A stretch of 64,000 nt of DNA from Propionibacteriaceae bacterium ZF39. Its GTDB lineage: Bacteria; Actinomycetota; Actinomycetes; Propionibacteriales; Propionibacteriaceae. Below the pieces are notes generated by a model. That model saw only the letters and a list, made by a program, of their open reading frames with translations, had not been told where the DNA came from and did not search any database. The stretch covers positions 186,001 to 250,000 of the forward strand of contig CP154795.1 in assembly GCA_039565995.1 (NCBI GenBank). The letters run 5' to 3'. A program made the translations under genes and the position numbers. This document shows, piece after piece, positions 7,449 through 16,768 of this stretch (positions are counted from its first letter, which is position 1; the number at the start of each line of letters is the position of its first letter).

Positions 7449-10160
7449 GTGCGCGTGCTCGTCCTGCTCCTGGTGGTGCTGCTGACGGGTGCTCTTGCGC
7501 GACCGGCGTACGCCGACTCGGCGATCACGGTCGAGGACCTGCGGGTCCCTGTGAGAGCGGAGACCGACGCCACTCCGGTTGAGCTGGACGCGACTTGGCG
7601 TACGCCTGCGACGCCGGGCCCTCATCCGGTGGTGATCCTCACTCACGGTTTCGGCGGGACCAAGGACGACCTTGCCGAACAGGCCGACCGGTTCGCGGGG
7701 GAGGGCTATCTGGTGCTGACCTATACGGCGCGCGGGTTCGGCGCCTCGGGTGGCCGCATCCATCTCAACGATCCGGACTTCGAGGTTGCGGACCTGCGGG
7801 CGATGGTCGATCTGGCCGCGGCCCATCCGGGTGCCGAGCTCGATGCGTCCGGGGATCCTCGCGTGGGCATCACGGGCGCGTCCTATGGCGGAGCGGTCGC
7901 GATGATGGCCGCCGCCGCAGACCCGCGCATCGACACCATCGCTCCCATCGCGACGTGGTCCGATCTGGGCGGGGCACTGTTCCCCAATCACGCGGCGAAG
8001 ACGCCCGGGCCTCTGCAACAGCAGTGGATCGCGGGCTTCTTCGGGGCCGCGCTCGCGCCGTCGCCCGGTGCAGGCCCTGCGACTGATCCCACGTGTGGCC
8101 GCTTCGAGCCGGACCTCTGCCGGCAGCTGCTGGCCGCTGCGGAACAGGGCCGTCCCAGCCCGGAGCTCCTCAATGAACTGCACCGCCGGAGCCCGGTCAG
8201 CACGCTCGACGAGCTTCGTACTCCCACGTTCCTCGTCCAGGGCATGGCCGACTCGCTGTTCGGCATCGAGCAGGCGGACACGGTCGCCGCGGCGCTCGAG
8301 CGCACCGGCACGCCCCACGCCGTCCGCTGGACCGACGGCGGTCACGACGCCGAGGCCAGCGATCCGGACGCGGACACGGCGGCGGTGGAGCAGTGGTTCG
8401 CGGAGCAGCTGCGCGGCGTACCCGACGAAACCCCGACCTTCGCCTATCCCGGGCCGCGGCCCTTCGGCCGGGATGCCGCGCGCGGGTTCGTCGCGGACCA
8501 CTATCCGGGGCTGGCGACCGACCCGCTCGCGCTGGCCATCGATCCGGAGCAGGCGACCGCGCGTTCGGTCATCACCCCGCCGGGCGGACAGCCGGCCGCG
8601 ATCACGCGTACGCCCGCGTTCGGCTCCGACAACGCCGACAACCCGTTCCAGGCCTATCCGCTGGCCGCGCTCCCCGGGCAGTCGGCGGCGTTCGACACGG
8701 TCACGGTGACCGAGCAGCACAGCGTCGTCGGCGCCCCGGCCGTGGATCTTCGTGTGACGTCGAGCGCAGACGAGGTCACCCTCTTCGTGTCCCTCTGGCA
8801 GGTGAACGGGGCCACGGCTGCCCAGCCGCGCCGGGGTGTCGCTCCTGTCCGCGTCGCCGTGACCCCGGGGCAGCCCACCGATCTCACCGTCACCCTCCCG
8901 GCCGGCACGTGGCGGCTCGAACGCGGCAGCACCTGGCGCGTACTCGTCACGACCACCGACTCGGCGTACGCCAACGCCACCGCCGCCCGCGTCGACCAGG
9001 TCGAGGTGAGTGCGGTGCGGTTCCCGGTGTTCACGGGTACGCCGGCGGGCGGAACCCAGGCCATCGATCCGGAGCTGCTGGGCGTACTCATCGCCCTCGG
9101 CCTTGCCCTCCTCGCCCTCGCGGGCTGGGCGATCGCGCACCGGCGCTCCCGGGCGCGGCTGCCGGAGCGGCCGGAACTGGCAGCCACCCCGGTCGTGGTC
9201 GAGGGGCTGGCCAAGGCTTATCCCGACGGACATCGCGCGGTGAAAGGGGTCTCGTGGCGCGCTGAGGCGGGGCAGGTGGTCGGCCTGCTCGGACCGAACG
9301 GTGCGGGCAAGACGACGACCCTGCGGATGGTGCTCGGGTTGATCACCCCGGATGAGGGTGCGACCTGGGTCCGCGGACAGGCGGTGACCGCCGGAGCTCC
9401 CGTGCTCCGCAAGGTCGGCGCGCTGGTCGAGGGGCCGGGGTTCATGCCGCACCTCACCGGCCGCCAGAACCTCCGTGCCTATTGGGCCGCGACCGGTCGG
9501 CCCGACGAGGAGGCCGGGTTCGAGGAGGCACTCGAGGTGGCGGCTCTCGGAGGTGCGCTCGATCGGCCGGTCAAGTCCTATTCGCAGGGCATGCGGCAGC
9601 GTCTCGGCATCGCCCAGGCCATGCTCGGCCGTCCCGACCTGCTCATCCTCGACGAGCCCACCAACGGCCTCGATCCGCCCCAGATCGCGGCCATGCGGCC
9701 GATCCTGCGGGCGTACGCCAACACCGGTCGCACCGTCGTCATCTCGAGTCATCTGCTGGCGGAGGTGGAACAGACGTGTACGCATGTGGTGGTCATGGAT
9801 GCCGGCGAGGTGCTGGTCAGTGGGCCGGTGGAAGACCTGCTCGAGAGTCACGACACCTCCGTGCTCGTCACCGCGCGACCGGTCACCGCCGCCCAGCTCG
9901 CGGCGCTGCGGGAGGTCGCCTGGGTGACGGGTGTCGTGGCCGAGGAGGACACCCGGATCGTGATCGATGCCGATCTGCCCCGGGCCGATGTGGTCCGCGC
10001 GGCCGTCGCGGTCGGGCTCGAGATCGTCGAGGTCTCCGGGCGCAGACACCTGGAGGAGCTGTTCCTCGCGGTGATCGGGCAGGGACGTGCGCCCGGTGAG
10101 GTCGGTGCGGACGACGAGGCCACCCTCGCCGAGCGGCTCAGGCAGGTGAGGCCCCGATGA
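7449..10160 (+). CDS. Secreted alpha/beta hydrolase fused to ABC transporter ATPase
   Basis: A 903-residue two-part protein. Residues 1-22 form a signal peptide ending in ARPAYA. Residues about 25-330 are an alpha/beta hydrolase of the CocE/X-Pro-peptidase type with HGFGG oxyanion loop and nucleophile GASYGG; a beta-rich domain follows to about 530. A membrane helix (LLGVLIALGLALLALAGWAIA) at about 548-566 leads into a cytoplasmic ABC ATPase with Walker A GPNGAGKTT, signature SQGMRQRLGIAQ and Walker B LLILDEPTNGL. The ATPase resembles drug-export ATPases that pair with ABC-2 permeases, and such a permease follows with a 4-bp overlap. The hydrolase would act outside the membrane while the ATPase powers transport. 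The start is a GTG 12 bp after marR. Each domain is secure; the joint function is inferred. Confidence 0.85.
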   Translation: MRVLVLLLVVLLTGALARPAYADSAITVEDLRVPVRAETDATPVELDATWRTPATPGPHPVVILTHGFGGTKDDLAEQADRFAGEGYLVLTYTARGFGASGGRIHLNDPDFEVADLRAMVDLAAAHPGAELDASGDPRVGITGASYGGAVAMMAAAADPRIDTIAPIATWSDLGGALFPNHAAKTPGPLQQQWIAGFFGAALAPSPGAGPATDPTCGRFEPDLCRQLLAAAEQGRPSPELLNELHRRSPVSTLDELRTPTFLVQGMADSLFGIEQADTVAAALERTGTPHAVRWTDGGHDAEASDPDADTAAVEQWFAEQLRGVPDETPTFAYPGPRPFGRDAARGFVADHYPGLATDPLALAIDPEQATARSVITPPGGQPAAITRTPAFGSDNADNPFQAYPLAALPGQSAAFDTVTVTEQHSVVGAPAVDLRVTSSADEVTLFVSLWQVNGATAAQPRRGVAPVRVAVTPGQPTDLTVTLPAGTWRLERGSTWRVLVTTTDSAYANATAARVDQVEVSAVRFPVFTGTPAGGTQAIDPELLGVLIALGLALLALAGWAIAHRRSRARLPERPELAATPVVVEGLAKAYPDGHRAVKGVSWRAEAGQVVGLLGPNGAGKTTTLRMVLGLITPDEGATWVRGQAVTAGAPVLRKVGALVEGPGFMPHLTGRQNLRAYWAATGRPDEEAGFEEALEVAALGGALDRPVKSYSQGMRQRLGIAQAMLGRPDLLILDEPTNGLDPPQIAAMRPILRAYANTGRTVVISSHLLAEVEQTCTHVVVMDAGEVLVSGPVEDLLESHDTSVLVTARPVTAAQLAALREVAWVTGVVAEEDTRIVIDADLPRADVVRAAVAVGLEIVEVSGRRHLEELFLAVIGQGRAPGEVGADDEATLAERLRQVRPR

Positions 10161-11017
10161 ACCAGCAGGTCGAACGTGTGGAAACCGCGCCTGAGAAGAC
10201 CACGACCGCCCTGCCCCTGAGGCACGAACTGCGCCGCCAACTGGGCCGGGCGCGGACGAAATGGCTCTTTGCGCTGATCCTGATCCTGCCGCCGGTGTTC
10301 GTGGGAGCGTTCGCGATCGGGCGCTCCACGTCGACGGATGCGGGAGCGACGAGTTTCATCGACCTGGCGACGCTGTCCGCGCCCAACTTCGCGTTCTTCA
10401 CGCTCATCGTGTCGGCCGACCTGCTGCTGGGCATCGTGGCGGCGATGTTCCTCGGCGATTCGGTCCCGACCGAGGCCAACTGGAAGTCCCTGCGCTACCT
10501 GCTCACGGCGCCGGTCCCGCGAGGTCGGCTGCTGACGTCGAAGCTCGTGGTCGGGGCCGGGCTGACGCTGGCGGCGATCGTGCTGCTGGCGCTCTGGGCA
10601 CTGGCAGTGGGCGCTGTGGCGTACGGCATCGAGCCCTATCGCGGACTTACCGGCGCCACGCTGACCTGGCCGGAGCTCTGGCCGCGGTTGGCCGGGACGG
10701 TGGTGTTCCTGTTCATCGGCGTGCTCCAGATCGGCGCGCTGGCGTTCTTCCTGGGCGCCCGCACCGATGCGCCGCTCGCGGCGGTCGGCGGCGCGATCCT
10801 GATCGTGATCGTCGCCGCGATCCTCGATTCGCTGAGCAGTCTGGGTGCGCTGCGCAACGGCCTGCCGATGCACTACGCCCGCGCGTGGATGGACCTGTTC
10901 GCCCACGAGATTTCGTGGACGAACCTGGCGCGCGGGGTGGCGTGGTCGCTGCTCTATACGGTGATTTTCGCGGGCCTCGGCGTACGCCGGTTCGTCCGCG
11001 CGGATGTCGTCAGCTGA
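10157..11017 (+). CDS. ABC-2 type transporter permease
   Basis: A 286-residue integral membrane protein with about six hydrophobic helices, beginning with LFALILILPPVFVGAFAIG after a short cytoplasmic segment. Its start overlaps the stop of the hydrolase-ATPase gene (ATGA), so the two are translated together and form one exporter. The sequence LLGIVAAMFLGDSVPTEANWKSLRYLLTAPVPR is typical of ABC-2 permeases, where helices are followed by a loop bearing the phrase about unequal reinsertion of new transporters. The substrate is unknown; the secreted hydrolase on the partner suggests a peptide, ester or cell-envelope compound. Its 3' end overlaps the convergent gntR gene by 8 bp. Confidence 0.85.
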   Translation: MNQQVERVETAPEKTTTALPLRHELRRQLGRARTKWLFALILILPPVFVGAFAIGRSTSTDAGATSFIDLATLSAPNFAFFTLIVSADLLLGIVAAMFLGDSVPTEANWKSLRYLLTAPVPRGRLLTSKLVVGAGLTLAAIVLLALWALAVGAVAYGIEPYRGLTGATLTWPELWPRLAGTVVFLFIGVLQIGALAFFLGARTDAPLAAVGGAILIVIVAAILDSLSSLGALRNGLPMHYARAWMDLFAHEISWTNLARGVAWSLLYTVIFAGLGVRRFVRADVVS

Positions 11018-11711
11018 CGGCCGGCTCCGCGATCTCCGGTGCGCCGCCCCCGAGGGGTGAGCTGAGCACGTGCTCGATCATCGCTGCCTCGGCAGCCTCG
11101 GGGTTCTGGTCGCGAATGGCCTGCAGGACCTCGTCGTGGCCGTGGTTGCGCTCCGACAACCTGCCGGCGAACCCGTCGCCGTGCGTGGCGATGAGGAAAT
11201 CGCTGAGGTCCCAGAGGTCATAGCTGATATCGGCGGCGAGGGTCGAGCGGGCCATCGAGTGGATCAGGCCGTGGATCTCGCGGTTGGCTTTGAGATAGGT
11301 GGGGCTGTTCACGTCGCCCGCGGTGGCGGCTTCCAGTCGTCGCATCCGATCGCAGAGGACCTCGAGACGATGCAACTCGTCATCGCTGCGCAGCTCGGCG
11401 GCGCGATGGGCCATGGCTCCTTCGCAGCGTGCGAACAGCCAGAAGAACGCGCGGACCTCACCCTCGTCGAACTGGCGTACGCGCACCCCGACCTGGGGCT
11501 GGATCTCGACCAGACGATCGGCGGCGAGCGCGCGCATCGCCTCCATGACCGGTTGCTTGCTCACGCCGTAATCGGCGCAGATGCCGGCGACCACCAGGGG
11601 CGCGCCCGCCGCGTACTCACCTGCCAGCAGCTTCTGCTTGAGATCGTCGTAGACCTGATTGGCAAGGCGGCCGCCGACCACTGCGGTTCGGCTGCCGGGT
11701 GAGGGACGCAT
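11010..11711 (-). CDS. GntR family regulator (FCD type)
   Basis: A 233-residue regulator. The N-terminal winged helix (VYDDLKQKLLAGEYAAGAPL, then ADYGVSKQPVMEAMRALAADRLVEIQP) is the GntR signature; the alpha-helical C-terminal half with REIHGLIH is the FCD effector domain, which in relatives binds organic acids through a metal. It lies at the 3' side of the aromatic-catabolism operon on the same strand, separated by a terminator. The twin CTAGCATGCTAG-type sites at 16769-16820 are its probable operators, controlling both monooxygenase units. The ligand is likely an aromatic acid or ring-cleavage intermediate. Confidence 0.85.
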   Translation of the reverse strand: MRPSPGSRTAVVGGRLANQVYDDLKQKLLAGEYAAGAPLVVAGICADYGVSKQPVMEAMRALAADRLVEIQPQVGVRVRQFDEGEVRAFFWLFARCEGAMAHRAAELRSDDELHRLEVLCDRMRRLEAATAGDVNSPTYLKANREIHGLIHSMARSTLAADISYDLWDLSDFLIATHGDGFAGRLSERNHGHDEVLQAIRDQNPEAAEAAMIEHVLSSPLGGGAPEIAEPAVS

Positions 11712-11791
11712 GAGTCGAATCCTATCGAGGAGTGGGAAGAAGCGGGTCCCGGCAAATCGAGGGGTGCAGAAGGGTGGGGCCGGAGGTGCTG

Positions 11792-11822
11792 GGACAGTGC
11801 CCCGCCAGACGGGGCACTGTCC
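11792..11822 (-). terminator. Terminator hairpin after mhpC
   Basis: A perfect 13-bp stem, GGACAGTGCCCCG (11792-11804) with CGGGGCACTGTCC (11810-11822), has a 5-base loop CCAGA. It sits between mhpC and gntR and probably ends the leftward catabolic transcript. There is no T tract on either strand. Confidence 0.7.
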
Positions 11823-11835
11823 GAGCGTCCCCGCG

Positions 11836-12669
11836 TCAGTCCCGTCCCAGGAACTCCAGGATCATGCGGTTGAACGTGTCGGCGTGCTCGATCTGGAGCC
11901 AGTGACCACAGCGGTTGATCAATACCAGCGCGGCATCCGGGATCAGCTGCACCAACCTGAGGCTGTTCTCGAAATGCACCACTCGGTCGTCGCGGCCGTG
12001 GAACAACAGCGTCGGTGCCTGGATCGTGGCGACCTTCGCATGATCGAGCTCGACAATCGCACGTTTGCCGATGCCGTCGATGAAGTTCTTGTTGTGCTCC
12101 GGGTGCGCGGCGACCATGTCCGCGCGGCCCTGGATCAGTTCATCGGTCGCGAACGATCCGTCGAACGTCATCACATCGACCAGTTCGCGCATCGTGTCGA
12201 AGGTCGGCTGGCGATAGCCCTTCTGCAGGATCTTCAACCCTTCGGTCAGCCCGCCCGGGCCGAACAGGGCCGGTGCGCCGTTGGAGGAGCCCATCGTGAC
12301 CAGCTTCGTGACCCGCTCGGGGTGTTCGTAGCCGAACCGGATCGTGGTGCCGCCGCCCATCGAGTTGCCGATGATCGACGCCTTGTCGAGTTCGAGCGCG
12401 TCCATCAGGTCGGCCAGCGCCGTGGGGTGGTCGCGGTCCTGCCAGGTGACAGGGTCGGATTCGCCCCAGCCCGGCATGTCGGCGGCGATCACGCGATAGC
12501 GCTCTGCCAGCGCCGGGATGTTGTGCTGGAAGTTGGACCAGCCGGTCGCGCCGGGGCCGGAGCCGTGGAGCAGGATCACCGCCGGCGCATCGGCCGGTCC
12601 GGCCTGGTTGGTGTGGATGTTCCAGCGGCGGGTCTGCACCATGCGGCTGGTCGAGTCATAGGTGAGCAT
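11836..12669 (-). CDS. mhpC: Meta-cleavage product hydrolase (MhpC-like)
   Basis: A 277-residue alpha/beta hydrolase of the C-C bond hydrolase group. It has HGSGPGATGWSNF (oxyanion loop), nucleophile GNSMGGG (Ser about 103), the acid in FHGRDDRVV and the histidine in NRCGHWLQ. The HGSGPG and GNSMGG motifs are typical of MhpC/BphD, which split the ring-fission product of catechol-type compounds into a short acid and 2-hydroxypentadienoate. It lies directly after the extradiol dioxygenase gene in the same operon, supporting the role. Exact substrate, phenylpropionate-derived or another, cannot be told from sequence. Confidence 0.88.
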   Translation of the reverse strand: MLTYDSTSRMVQTRRWNIHTNQAGPADAPAVILLHGSGPGATGWSNFQHNIPALAERYRVIAADMPGWGESDPVTWQDRDHPTALADLMDALELDKASIIGNSMGGGTTIRFGYEHPERVTKLVTMGSSNGAPALFGPGGLTEGLKILQKGYRQPTFDTMRELVDVMTFDGSFATDELIQGRADMVAAHPEHNKNFIDGIGKRAIVELDHAKVATIQAPTLLFHGRDDRVVHFENSLRLVQLIPDAALVLINRCGHWLQIEHADTFNRMILEFLGRD

Positions 12670-12678
12670 GTTTCTCCT

Positions 12679-13617
12679 TCAGGCAGTGGTCGCGGTGAGT
12701 ACGCCGAAGCCGGCGATCCATTCGGGGATGGCGCGATACCAGTTTTCGTGGATGACGTACGGGCCCGCCGAGCGCAGGGCTGCGCAGGCGGCGACCCAGC
12801 AGCGGACCTCGTGCGACGAATGCCCCGCGGCGGCGGTCATCTCGTCGGCGGCATAGGCGTCGAAGCCCTCGACCTCACCGGAGGCGCACAGTTCCATGAA
12901 CGCCCGGTCCCATTCGGGATTGAGGTCCTGGATCGTGGCCTCGCCCTTGGCGAAGGCCACGCCGGTGTCGATGGTCCGCTGCTGCCGGGCGGCGCGGGCC
13001 TCAGGTGTCGGATTGCGCCCGGCGAGCAGGAACTCGCGCTGCGTCTCGGTGGCCGACGCCCATCGGGGCACCGGCGGATCGTGCGACAGCCCACCCGAAC
13101 CGATGAACAGGACTCGCTCGTCGAGTGAGCCGGCGTACTCACCGATCGCCTCGCCCAGCAGCCGGATCCGCCGCATGGGCACGAATGGGTTGGCCACTCC
13201 GTTGACGAAGACCGGGATCGTGGGGACGCGGTCGATGCCACCGAGCAGGAGTTCGGGGATCTGGACCGCACCGTGATCCAGCTGGGCGTGCCGGGAGATC
13301 GTGACATCGAGTTCGCGCGCCGCGAGATGTTCGGCCAGCTGCATCGCGAGGCCCTCGGGCACGTCGAACGGCCCAGCCGCGGTGTCGAAGTCACCCACGC
13401 CCTCGGCCGCCAGGCAGACGGCATAGGGCGGCATCAGGTCATAGAAGAACCCGTTGTAGTGATCCGGCCCGAACGAGACCACCAGCGTCGGATCGAACTC
13501 CGCGACGAACGCCCGGACGCGATCGAGCATGGCGTCGAACTCCTCGCGTACGCCGGCGGCGGGTTCGGTGAAGCCCATCAGCGGCGTGTGGGAGGTGCAG
13601 ACCATGGCCAGAGTCAT
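12679..13617 (-). CDS. mhpB: 2,3-dihydroxyphenylpropionate-type extradiol dioxygenase (MhpB-like)
   Basis: A 312-residue class III extradiol ring-cleavage dioxygenase. MVCTSHTPLMG at the N-terminus supplies the first iron-binding histidine, SFGPDHYNGFFYDLMPPY the second, and the region DHGAVQIPELLL carries a catalytic histidine, as in MhpB, which opens 3-(2,3-dihydroxyphenyl)propionate. The open frame extends upstream to 13857, but that is a shadow of the monooxygenase gene; the ATG at 13617 overlaps that gene's TGA (ATGA), so it is the translated start. It supplies the substrate for the MhpC-like hydrolase 9 bp downstream. Confidence 0.9.
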   Translation of the reverse strand: MTLAMVCTSHTPLMGFTEPAAGVREEFDAMLDRVRAFVAEFDPTLVVSFGPDHYNGFFYDLMPPYAVCLAAEGVGDFDTAAGPFDVPEGLAMQLAEHLAARELDVTISRHAQLDHGAVQIPELLLGGIDRVPTIPVFVNGVANPFVPMRRIRLLGEAIGEYAGSLDERVLFIGSGGLSHDPPVPRWASATETQREFLLAGRNPTPEARAARQQRTIDTGVAFAKGEATIQDLNPEWDRAFMELCASGEVEGFDAYAADEMTAAAGHSSHEVRCWVAACAALRSAGPYVIHENWYRAIPEWIAGFGVLTATTA

Positions 13618-15401
13618 GCTGCTGCTCCGGAATCGTCCGACTCGGTCGCCGCGCGATCGAGGACCTGGTCGAGGGCGGCGACCAGCAGCTCGCGCGCCTG
13701 ATCGAGCTCCCACACCGCGTCCGGCATCCGCCATGCGACGACCCCGTCGGGCCGGACCAGCAGGGCTCCGGCCTCGTGGATCTCGCGCTTGCGATACCAG
13801 TCGTGATAGGGATCGCGGGCCTCGGCGTCGGCGCCGATGAGCACGGTCCGGAGCCACTCGTGGCCCAGGCCGTCCGCAGCCTCGCGCCAGGCGACCCCGG
13901 CATGTCCCGACACGACGGTGAACCTGCCGTCACCGACGACATCGAGGGTCGAGAGGCGGTGACCGTCCGATCCCACGAGCCACGCGTGCGGGATCTTCGC
14001 GCCCGGCCGGGTGGTCATCTGGTGGTGCGTCTCGATGTTGTCGGCCCAGACCTCCTCACCGGCACTCGGGTCGGGGATCACGGCGTCCGAGACATAGCGA
14101 TGGTTCTTCTCCACGCCTTCGGCGTTCCACTCGTGTTCCTTGAGCTGCAGCGCGTCCTCGAGCTTGGCACGCAGGGCGATGCCCTCCTCGGTCGGCGCGT
14201 TGAGGTTGGCGATCGCGTTGGTGACCGGATCGGCGTCACCACTCGTGTCGATGCAGTCGCGGATCGCCTGGTAGTCCAGCCGCGACTGATTCGCCCGGAG
14301 CACGATCTGCTTGCCCACCGGTGCGCGCTCAGGGGTGTAGGTCTCGAGCAGCCCGGGGCCGGCGTACCCCTTGAACGCGTAAGCGATCTTCCACGCCAGG
14401 TTGTGTGCATCCTGGACGCAGGTGTTGAGACCCAGGCCGCTCGACGGTGGGTGCCGGTGGGTGGCATCGCCGCCGCAGAACACGCGGCCGCGGGAAAGTT
14501 CGGTGGCCCACTGCTGGTTGACGTACCAGACCATGCGGTTGAAGATCTCGATCTCCAGATCGGGTACGCCCACCAGTGCGCGGATGCGTTCGGTGATCTC
14601 CTCGTCGCTGACATCGGGTACGCCGTCCTCGACCAGGAAGCCCCAGCCGCAGATCCACTCGTGCCACGGCTTGGTGCAGCGCAGCAGCCCGAGGCCGATC
14701 TCGCCGACGCCCGTGTCCGGGTTGAAGAACCAGTGCAGGATGCTCGGCCGGTGGGCGACGTATTCGCTCAGGTCGGCGCGGAACTGGGTGTAGAGCGTGC
14801 CCGCCCGGCTCACATGCCCCTCGAACGGCAGGCCGATCTTCTCGGCGACGCGCGAGCGGGCGCCGTCGGCGCCGACGAGGTACGCCGCCCGGACGGTTTC
14901 CTCGGCACCCGAGATCAGATGCCGCAGGGTGGCAGTCACGCCGTCGTCATCGACCTCGAAGTCGACGAGTTCGGTGTGATAGGTGATCGTGACGCCCGCC
15001 TGGCCGGCAGCGTCGATGAGCACCGGCTCGATGCGGTCCTGCGGGATGTCGAGATAGTCGCAGGGGGAGTGCTTCACGTAGTCGCCGTGGCGGGCGTACC
15101 CGGAACCCCAGGCCGGCATCCGGGCGATCTCCGGGCCGGTCAGGCTGACCGCGAGGAGCGAATCGCCCATCTGGTCCCACGGGGTGGCGACATGCTTCGC
15201 CTTCTCCTCGATGCCGAGGTCGCGCAGCACCTCCATCGTGCGTTGGCTGGTGATGTGGGCGCGGGGGGTGTTGGCGACCCAGGGGGCCCGCGAGATCATC
15301 CGGACCCGGACGCCCTGGCGGGCGAGTGCGAGCGCGGTGGTGACGCCGAACGGTCCGGCGCCGACGACGAGGACGTCGGTGGTGTTTGTGTTGTCAGCCA
15401 T
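13614..15401 (-). CDS. FAD-dependent aromatic monooxygenase (MhpA/TfdB-like)
   Basis: A 595-residue class A flavoprotein hydroxylase. The Rossmann motif VLVVGAGPFGVTTALALA lies at the N-terminus, GADGARS in the middle, and GGDATHRHPPSSGLGLNTCVQDA is the second FAD/ribityl site. A thioredoxin-like C-terminal domain follows, as in phenol hydroxylases of the TfdB and MhpA groups. It probably adds the second hydroxyl to a phenolic acid, giving the catechol cleaved by the dioxygenase whose gene overlaps its 3' end. A paralogue is encoded divergently at 16834. MhpA function is inferred from the neighbours. Confidence 0.85.
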   Translation of the reverse strand: MADNTNTTDVLVVGAGPFGVTTALALARQGVRVRMISRAPWVANTPRAHITSQRTMEVLRDLGIEEKAKHVATPWDQMGDSLLAVSLTGPEIARMPAWGSGYARHGDYVKHSPCDYLDIPQDRIEPVLIDAAGQAGVTITYHTELVDFEVDDDGVTATLRHLISGAEETVRAAYLVGADGARSRVAEKIGLPFEGHVSRAGTLYTQFRADLSEYVAHRPSILHWFFNPDTGVGEIGLGLLRCTKPWHEWICGWGFLVEDGVPDVSDEEITERIRALVGVPDLEIEIFNRMVWYVNQQWATELSRGRVFCGGDATHRHPPSSGLGLNTCVQDAHNLAWKIAYAFKGYAGPGLLETYTPERAPVGKQIVLRANQSRLDYQAIRDCIDTSGDADPVTNAIANLNAPTEEGIALRAKLEDALQLKEHEWNAEGVEKNHRYVSDAVIPDPSAGEEVWADNIETHHQMTTRPGAKIPHAWLVGSDGHRLSTLDVVGDGRFTVVSGHAGVAWREAADGLGHEWLRTVLIGADAEARDPYHDWYRKREIHEAGALLVRPDGVVAWRMPDAVWELDQARELLVAALDQVLDRAATESDDSGAAA

Positions 15402-15403
15402 GA

Positions 15404-16741
15404 TCAGTGCACTTCCTGACGCTGCAGCTCGGCCTCACGGCGACCCATGGGCCGCGGGAGGGCAAGGACGGAGATGACCGAGATCGTGCACACCACGGTC
15501 AGATAGATCGCGACGAACACCCAGGAGCCGGTGGCGCCGAAGATGGCGGTGGCGATCATCGGGGCGAAGGCGGCGCCGGCGACCTGCGAGATCGTGTAGC
15601 CGATCGACGCACCGGAGTAGCGGACCTCCTTGGGGAAGACCATCGACATCAGCGGGCCGGTGACACCGGCGGCCGGCGGCATCGCGATGCCGAACATCAG
15701 CGTGATGCCGAGGACGAACAGCAGGGTGTAGCCGGTGTTGATCAGCAGGTATGCGGGGAAGATGCTGAGCAGCATCAGGACGGCGCCCAGGAGATACATG
15801 GTCTTGCGGCCCCAGAAGTCGGAAAGGGCACCGAAGATCGGGTACGCCACCGTGGCGATGACCGCCGCGACCAGCACGCCGATGAGGGCCTCGACCCTCG
15901 GCACACCGACGACGCGGGAGCCGTAGTTGACCATGTAGGACATGCAGATATAGGCGAGGACGCCCTGGCTGAGGTAGGTGCCGGCGATGAGCAGGATCGG
16001 GCGCCAGTGATATTTGAAGGCGGTGGCGATGGGGAGAGCGACCTTCTCGTCCTTCTCCTCCATGACCTGGAAGGCCGGGGACTCCGACACGGCCAGGCGG
16101 ATCACGAGTCCGACGCCGACGAGCAGGGCACTGAGCAGGAACGGCACGCGCCAACCCCAGTCGAGGAAGGCTTCGTCCGGGAGGGTGGCGGCGATCAGGA
16201 AGGCGCCGGTGGCGAGGGCCACGCCGGCCGGGGCGCCCATCTGCGGAAAGGCGCCGAAGAAGCCACGGCGACCGGCCGGAGCGTGCTCGACCGCCATGAG
16301 CGTCGCACCGCCCCATTCGCCGCCGACCATGAAGCCCTGCACGAGTCGGAGCAGGGTGAGGAGGATCGGCGCGGCGATGCCGATGGTCGCGTACCCCGGC
16401 AGCAGGCCCATCAGGATGGTGGCCAGACCCATGCCCAGCAGCGTGATGACGAGCATCTTCTTGCGGCCCACCCGGTCACCGAAGTGGCCGAACACCACGC
16501 CGCCGAGCGGGCGGGCGAGGAAGCCGACGCCGAGCGTGGCGAACGACAGCAGGGTGCCGGTCAGAGGGTTGGCATCGGGGAAGAACAGCCTCGGGAACAC
16601 GAGGGCGGCGGCAGTGCCGAAGATGAAGAAGTCGTAGTACTCGACCGTGGTGCCGACGAAGCTGGCGACGGCCACGGTTGCGGGGTTGGTCTTGGGCTGA
16701 TTCTCAGCGTCCAAGGTTCCCGTCTGCGGCGATGCGGACAT
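15404..16741 (-). CDS. MFS transporter, metabolite:H+ symporter type
   Basis: A 445-residue transporter with twelve predicted helices. VEYYDFFIFGTAAALVFPRLFF and GHFGDRVGRKKML are the marks of the metabolite:H+ symporter group, which includes shikimate, citrate and aromatic acid carriers. The motif RLVQGFMVGGEWGGA belongs to the same group. It is the first gene of the leftward operon, ends 2 bp before the monooxygenase start, and probably imports the aromatic acid degraded by the cluster. Its promoter lies next to the twin GntR-type operators. Confidence 0.88.
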   Translation of the reverse strand: MSASPQTGTLDAENQPKTNPATVAVASFVGTTVEYYDFFIFGTAAALVFPRLFFPDANPLTGTLLSFATLGVGFLARPLGGVVFGHFGDRVGRKKMLVITLLGMGLATILMGLLPGYATIGIAAPILLTLLRLVQGFMVGGEWGGATLMAVEHAPAGRRGFFGAFPQMGAPAGVALATGAFLIAATLPDEAFLDWGWRVPFLLSALLVGVGLVIRLAVSESPAFQVMEEKDEKVALPIATAFKYHWRPILLIAGTYLSQGVLAYICMSYMVNYGSRVVGVPRVEALIGVLVAAVIATVAYPIFGALSDFWGRKTMYLLGAVLMLLSIFPAYLLINTGYTLLFVLGITLMFGIAMPPAAGVTGPLMSMVFPKEVRYSGASIGYTISQVAGAAFAPMIATAIFGATGSWVFVAIYLTVVCTISVISVLALPRPMGRREAELQRQEVH

Positions 16742-16768
16742 GAGAACTCCTGTCGGGGTATTGACTTA

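Noticed and set aside
13618-13857. Extended N-terminus of the MhpB-like dioxygenase
   Set aside because: Arginine/proline-rich shadow of the monooxygenase gene; the ATGA overlap gives the true start.
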